Below the pieces are notes generated by a model that was not told where the DNA came from, made no database searches, and saw only the letters and a program-made list of their open reading frames with translations. Made by a program: the position numbers and the translations under genes. Of a stretch of DNA of 64,000 nt, positions 59,051-64,000 are shown one piece after another. Position 1 is the stretch's first letter; every line of letters begins with the position of its first letter. Source of the DNA: Sipunculus nudus (Eukaryota > Annelida > Sipuncula > Golfingiida > Sipunculidae). The stretch is from positions 20,297,882 to 20,361,881 of the forward strand of contig CM049317.1 in NCBI GenBank assembly GCA_026874595.1, read 5' to 3'.

Positions 59051-62000
59051 GGCTGAAGAAATATTGAAGAAGTACAAGTAATCTAATGCCAATACCCTAC
59101 TGAATAGTGATAACCAACCAGAAAATAAGCCTTATATAACCATATGTCTCTCTGTGCAGCCATTTATATACCTGCATTGGCAAGACAACCTCGGTTATCT
59201 TGACGACAATCAGGATTTATAATTGTCATAATGTAATTTTAGAAAGAATACTTTAGCTTTATAAAATTACACGATAACCTTTTTCTATCAATGCACCTCT
59301 AAGCATGATCTAACAAAAGTAGTTTATTCAGCCACAAATGTGACGTTTACCTGCTTGTTCATCCCTTGCACATATCCCTGGTTTAGTGCAAGTCGTCATC
59401 AAAAGGAATACAAATTTCACAGCAACGGAAAGGCTCATGTCTGAAAAGAAAACTTGAAATGTTGTACACAGTAGGAAATTCCTGTCATACATGCTCCGCA
59501 TATTTTGTCATTACTGTAAGTAAAATATGGTTATGATTATCATTTTGTCTCTATTACATGGTATATGGTTATAAAGGGCATCATTTTCTAGATGGTCTCT
59601 CTGATCGGTCTCCTGTTTAAAAAAACATTACATTTAATGTTTGGTAAAGCACAATGCATTCATACAAGATTTACGCTCTGGCATTATCTTGAATGTTCTT
59701 CTTAAATGTTCAAAGTGAAAATTCTGTCCTTTATCAATAGTCCTTGCAATTAAATGTTACAAATAATGTAAGCGTTTGGTTCATAATATTACGTAGAGAA
59801 TGCATGGTGCTAAAGCATATTAGGGTTGAGGAATCTAATATAATAGACAAATCTATTAGGTTTCGCGTCCTTCTCTGTCTGTAACACGCATTTCGCATAT
59901 ATCAACGTTTCAATGGGGTAATAGAACATATGTACCTGTGAATGTATTTTAATAGAGTATCAAAGATCTTTTACGTGGTTAGTTAAATACATGTTGTACA
60001 AGGGATGCAAGTAAAATAGGTGCAAGTTTACCTGCTGTCGAAATTAAAAACCTACGGAGCCTCCCTTGAATTCCATATATACTTCAGAATCTACAACCTA
60101 GTCAATATTCAGAGGTATTTGGTCTCTAGCTAACGCTGCAAAGGCCTCTGTGGAGAAAGCTACCAACACGTTGACCAGCATTGGTCCAACTGTTTTTTTT
60201 TTTCCATTTCAATCTGCGATCCAAAAAATTGGTTGACTCAGATTCAACACGGCTTAACGAAGGATGGAAAATATCAACATGAATAAAAAAAAAGCAAATT
60301 AGCCTTTGACCTAGACAACTGCACAGAATGCTAGGTCCTAGGTTAGTCTTGTTGATACATATCCCCTTGAATGATGCACATTTGCGAAAATACCGAAACA
60401 TTAATTAAACCATCCTCTTGCTATGTTAATATTAATAATTTACCGAAGTATGAGCTTTTGTTAAACTGTCTCAATCCTTATTTATTTAGTTTTACCGCGA
60501 CAATTATTCTTGTTCGAGCAAATATTAAACTTAAGGCTGCCATGCTTGTATATACCTTCACCGCCATAAAATGCCATATGTGAGAGCAATTATGGTAGTT
60601 TTATTCCGGTTCCCTTAGGCTGCCGATCATGGCCTAACCGCTTTTACATATGATGTCCTTCAAGGCGATAAAACTTATCTCTGTTAAAACGCAAAAGCGA
60701 GCAAGTAGGAACATATCAGAGGAGATATACGCTATGCCTCAATTAAATAATCTTATTCAGCGCTAGGGTGGGCCTTACATATATTTCCTTTTATTATTTA
60801 AATATTTTGTGTTCCTTAATGTACACATTATAACAAAATATTAATTACCCATGGCATATTGAATTAAGCCAAAAACGTCTACAGGCCTAACAATATTATA
60901 TTACATTCCATTCAAATCACTACTTAATACTTACTTCGTATATTACATTTTTGTAACATGGAACTACAATATAATACGACATTTTAATGATAGGTAAATG
61001 AATTAGTACTTGACCAAAAAGTACTCTGACCTAGAATTAAAAAAATCCTGTTCACGCGTTGGATATAGAGAACGTTTCTTATAATACAAGTGAGGAGTTT
61101 TATTGAATTTTCATTTTCTACTTTTTTTATTTCTATTTCAAATATCGTCTTACAAAAGAGAAACTTCTGTAATGGCACAATACAATAACAAATAGTTTTA
61201 CAACAAAAAATATGACATTACAATACAAGGAAACTACTAGTGACGCAAGAAGTACATATGATAGAAAAAGAGTCATACTTAGAGATAAATGGTACATGAA
61301 ATAAAGTACGTGAAACAATACATGGCACGTTTTGTCTTGAAAGCCTGGGGTTCGTCCTAATCTAGTCTAGGATGGGAAGATACATCCAGACCTCTGACTT
61401 AAACAAACAAATCAATACTGGAAACCGGAAATATCAAATACAAAACATTGTAATTCAACTCAAAAACGTAACAAGATGCATGTGCGTGTATATCGCTTAT
61501 ATTTAAACAAATGAATGTATTGAAATTTTTACTTATTATAAAAGTGCTATCGTTCCTGGGTAAAGTAAACTTGCGTTAGACATAGATCAATACAGTTCAA
61601 GATTTATTCAATGGACTTCAGCTTAAGCTAATCTTATTATTTTATAAATAAACCATAACTACTAAGGCTGGCTCTTATATCAAATTCATATCTGCCATAT
61701 TTACCTTTTCGAAATATAAGAAGGTCTGGGATATTTAATAATACTAAAGGACAAGGTTATACTTAAACGGGATGTTTACTCCTCTCTGACAAAGCGAGAA
61801 TGACATGGAGAGGCCTAATAAAACGGGCGTAATCCAGATAAGAATAACAACAGATCTCTTTATACAACTGGATAAATATATTAACGTATAGATTAGAGAC
61901 TTGGCTTAGATCCGCTCTACGATGTCTTTATTTTTTTTTTTTAACAAACATTACACCGTTTTGCATGATGGCAAATACGAATACATATTTTGGCCTTTGG

Positions 62001-62940
62001 CACTACATAACATATAGTTCGCGTTCTCGGCTGACATATAAATGTTTCGGGACTTAAGGCCAAATGTAAACAAGAGAGTTACACAGCAAGTGTTTAATTA
62101 TATTGTATTCTGGTTATCGATTATAATGTTAACTTAAAAACTTTCTTATGCCAGTACTAGGGCAGGTAACATTTCACATGGACAGTTATACTGTTATACT
62201 TTTGTTTTGTGTAGCTTTTAAATATGGGATTTTGAATACTGAAGTAATAAAAAATATTTACCAACTTAAATAACTTCTGACATATCATGCTACAGAAATC
62301 TGTTGTTGAAAAATATTAAAATCAGCTGATCACCTTCGCAAAATATGTACACCAATAAACCATCGCTTATTCTCTGTTCAATGTGTGCCGGCTCTCTGTT
62401 TGCCTAACTGTCCTACTTTTTGTTCACGACATAAAATTGATATTTCAAAATGTTCGTAAATATTATATGATCAGGATGCAATCACAATTTAGGAAAGAAT
62501 ACAGGGCCAAAGTATTCAGTTAAGTAGTATTTGTAAGGAGCCTCTATAAATCTATGCATACTAAATATGAATGTCATGAATATTTCAAATTATATTATGG
62601 TTGGCATATATATTTAGGAAGAAAAGGGAGAGAGTATAGTGATATCTGATGTATTACCATACATCTTATTTTCTATGTTTTGTTGCTTATACTTAATTGA
62701 AAAATTGATGTATCAATCCATCGATCATTATCTATTTTTATGGCGATGCAACTTAACATTTCCTTATCATATATTTTTTTTGGTACTGAACACTACGGCA
62801 TTATTTAATCAGACCATATTATTAGTATCTTCTCCAAATATGTTAACGTATTTTCCAGTTATTCATTTCAAGATTCTTTTTCCAAATAAGCAGACCTTTG
62901 AAAAACAATACAAGAAAGTAATGTACATATATATAATATA
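59051..62940. other. No gene recognised
   Basis: AT-rich sequence with short frames only. A minus-strand frame at 60126-60401 and plus-strand frames near 60371-60583 and 62639-62947 have no recognised domain or splice context. Confidence 0.5.
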
Positions 62941-62956
62941 CATATAGAATGTAAAT

Positions 62957-62983
62957 TTATATATATATATTATATATATATAA

Positions 62984-63053
<70 letters not shown>
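62957..63053. repeat. (TA)n microsatellite, interrupted
   Basis: About 95 bp of TA with AATA interruptions. Confidence 0.95.
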
Positions 63054-63056
<3 letters not shown>

Positions 63057-64000
63057 CACACATTGGCGCATTGACATTGAACTATTGGTTATTTGACCAC
63101 TGTATCCTGACGTGTATCTTGTTCCTCTTTTCAAAATTCCAGTATCATCCGTTTCTTTTTCTGTTTCATGACAATATGATTTGGACCTTGGAAATCTATA
63201 TCACTCAACTATACAACACTGCCCCTGCGATTTTAGTAAAGACGTTTAATTTTAGAAGAATTGCATTATGCAATTTTTTCAATTTTTTATTCCCCTTTCA
63301 TATTTTCTAAATAAAAGTCTATAAAACTGAACCACATTATTGATTCATATTGTTTATATCATCTTCCGACCATACAGACAATGAAGATATACTCTTCTGA
63401 AACAATTATTAGTAATATCGGTATCTATATTTCATTTTCATTTTAATATCGAATGTATTAACACGATTAATTGTTCGAAAACATACTCTTGATGCATATC
63501 TCTTCTTGTTTACCTTCCAACGTGAGGCTTTCGACTTATCTTTCGACTCTTCAGCCATTCAAATTCTTATAATAAATCTGAAAGAATTGGTACGGTCTCC
63601 TTTAAAAAAATAAGGAAAAAGTAAATAGAGTTTCCTATCTGCACACGCATACTCTGTGAATGCACCCGCTTAATCTCACCTTTTTTGCCTCTGTGTCCAA
63701 ATATCAGAAATACATAGCAGAGGCCACGGAGAAGCTGGTATCCTTTGGCAGTTCTACACATCAGCATGTTCTGAAGTAGAAGCAAACGTCAATTCTTCCC
63801 AGTGTCGTTTCCATATTGAAATCATTGTTTATAATATGATTTTTTTGTCCTGTTCATGGCATGTGACCTATGGTTATCTCCTATTAGTGCGTAATTAATA
63901 TGGATTTTAACTTAGGAAATGATCAATTTATGTGCATTGCAGTAAGTAAATTGCAACAGTATTTCAACATATGAAGTAAATTTTTCCAATGGACTATGGG
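63054..64000. other. No gene recognised
   Basis: AT-rich sequence to the window edge. Frames at 63071-63310 and 63567-63785 (minus) are not recognised. Confidence 0.45.

Noticed and set aside
60126-60401. 91-codon minus-strand frame, possibly a transposon or membrane protein
   Set aside because: No recognisable motif; long A-runs create frame ambiguity.
1-64000. tRNA or rRNA genes, CRISPR arrays, bacterial operons
   Set aside because: No box B-like GGTTCGA(A/N)TCC in a cloverleaf context, no rRNA-like stretch, no spaced direct repeats, and gene structure is clearly eukaryotic.

Overview
The window reads as AT-rich, intron-bearing nuclear DNA of an animal. Nothing is organised like a bacterial or viral genome: coding blocks are short exons with GT/AG borders, and most of the rest is diverged repeats plus about twenty long (TA)n or compound microsatellites. 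The mix of GTGACCTTG-type dispersed repeats, CAAGATGGC-type repeats, a pogo/Tigger relic and LINE fragments suggests a marine invertebrate, most likely a mollusc. That placement is an inference from general knowledge, not proven by the sequence.

The main genic content is a cluster of small secreted-protein genes that I assembled exon by exon. Each full member has four coding exons with intron phases 1, 1 and 2. Exon 1 codes a signal peptide. Exon 2 is 144 nt in most copies and carries a motif of the form HPDPEAL..D..Y..(E/D)S..MPPGEP. Exon 3 is 151 nt and includes IYG.(L/F)AVQVF.YE(E/D)DGA. Exon 4 is short and ends in a W.(A/L)..(S/V)IWN tail. The fold pattern matches the NTF2-like/SnoaL (DUF4440) superfamily. 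Copy B (13773-15483, 154 aa) and copy C (26380-27986, 145 aa) are open. Copy D (36185-37586, 146 aa) is open but has lost 14 residues of its core and gained a C-terminal tail. Relics of the same family lie at 3550-3637 (exon 1 only), 6683-7370 (frameshift, stop, truncated exon 3), 58113-58253 on the minus strand (in-frame stop) and 58898-59050 (frameshift and a G16 tract). Diverged flanks shared between copies show that the cluster grew by segmental duplication.

Other content, in order: a duplicated exon-like block at 409-870 that recurs at 51475-51940; two tandem 0.6 kb units with matching exon-like cores at 10.4 and 11.0 kb; an array of diverged ~350-450 bp repeats at 20.0-21.4 kb; oppositely oriented CAAGATGGC repeats at 21.9-25.8 kb; a LINE fragment with an inverted 5' part at 28.4-29.0 kb; a possible transposase relic at 39.0 kb; a candidate minus-strand exon at 41.5 kb; a dispersed repeat at 48.7-49.45 kb; a minus-strand ZU5-domain exon at 50.4-50.7 kb; and a pogo/Tigger element with TA target duplication at 54.80-55.92 kb. 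I see no recognisable gene in 29-35.5, 42-48.6 or 59-64 kb.

The NTF2-like proteins would act outside the cell, by their signal peptides. Their ligand or reaction cannot be read from the sequence. The family, with intact, remodelled and dead copies side by side, is the most interesting content here.
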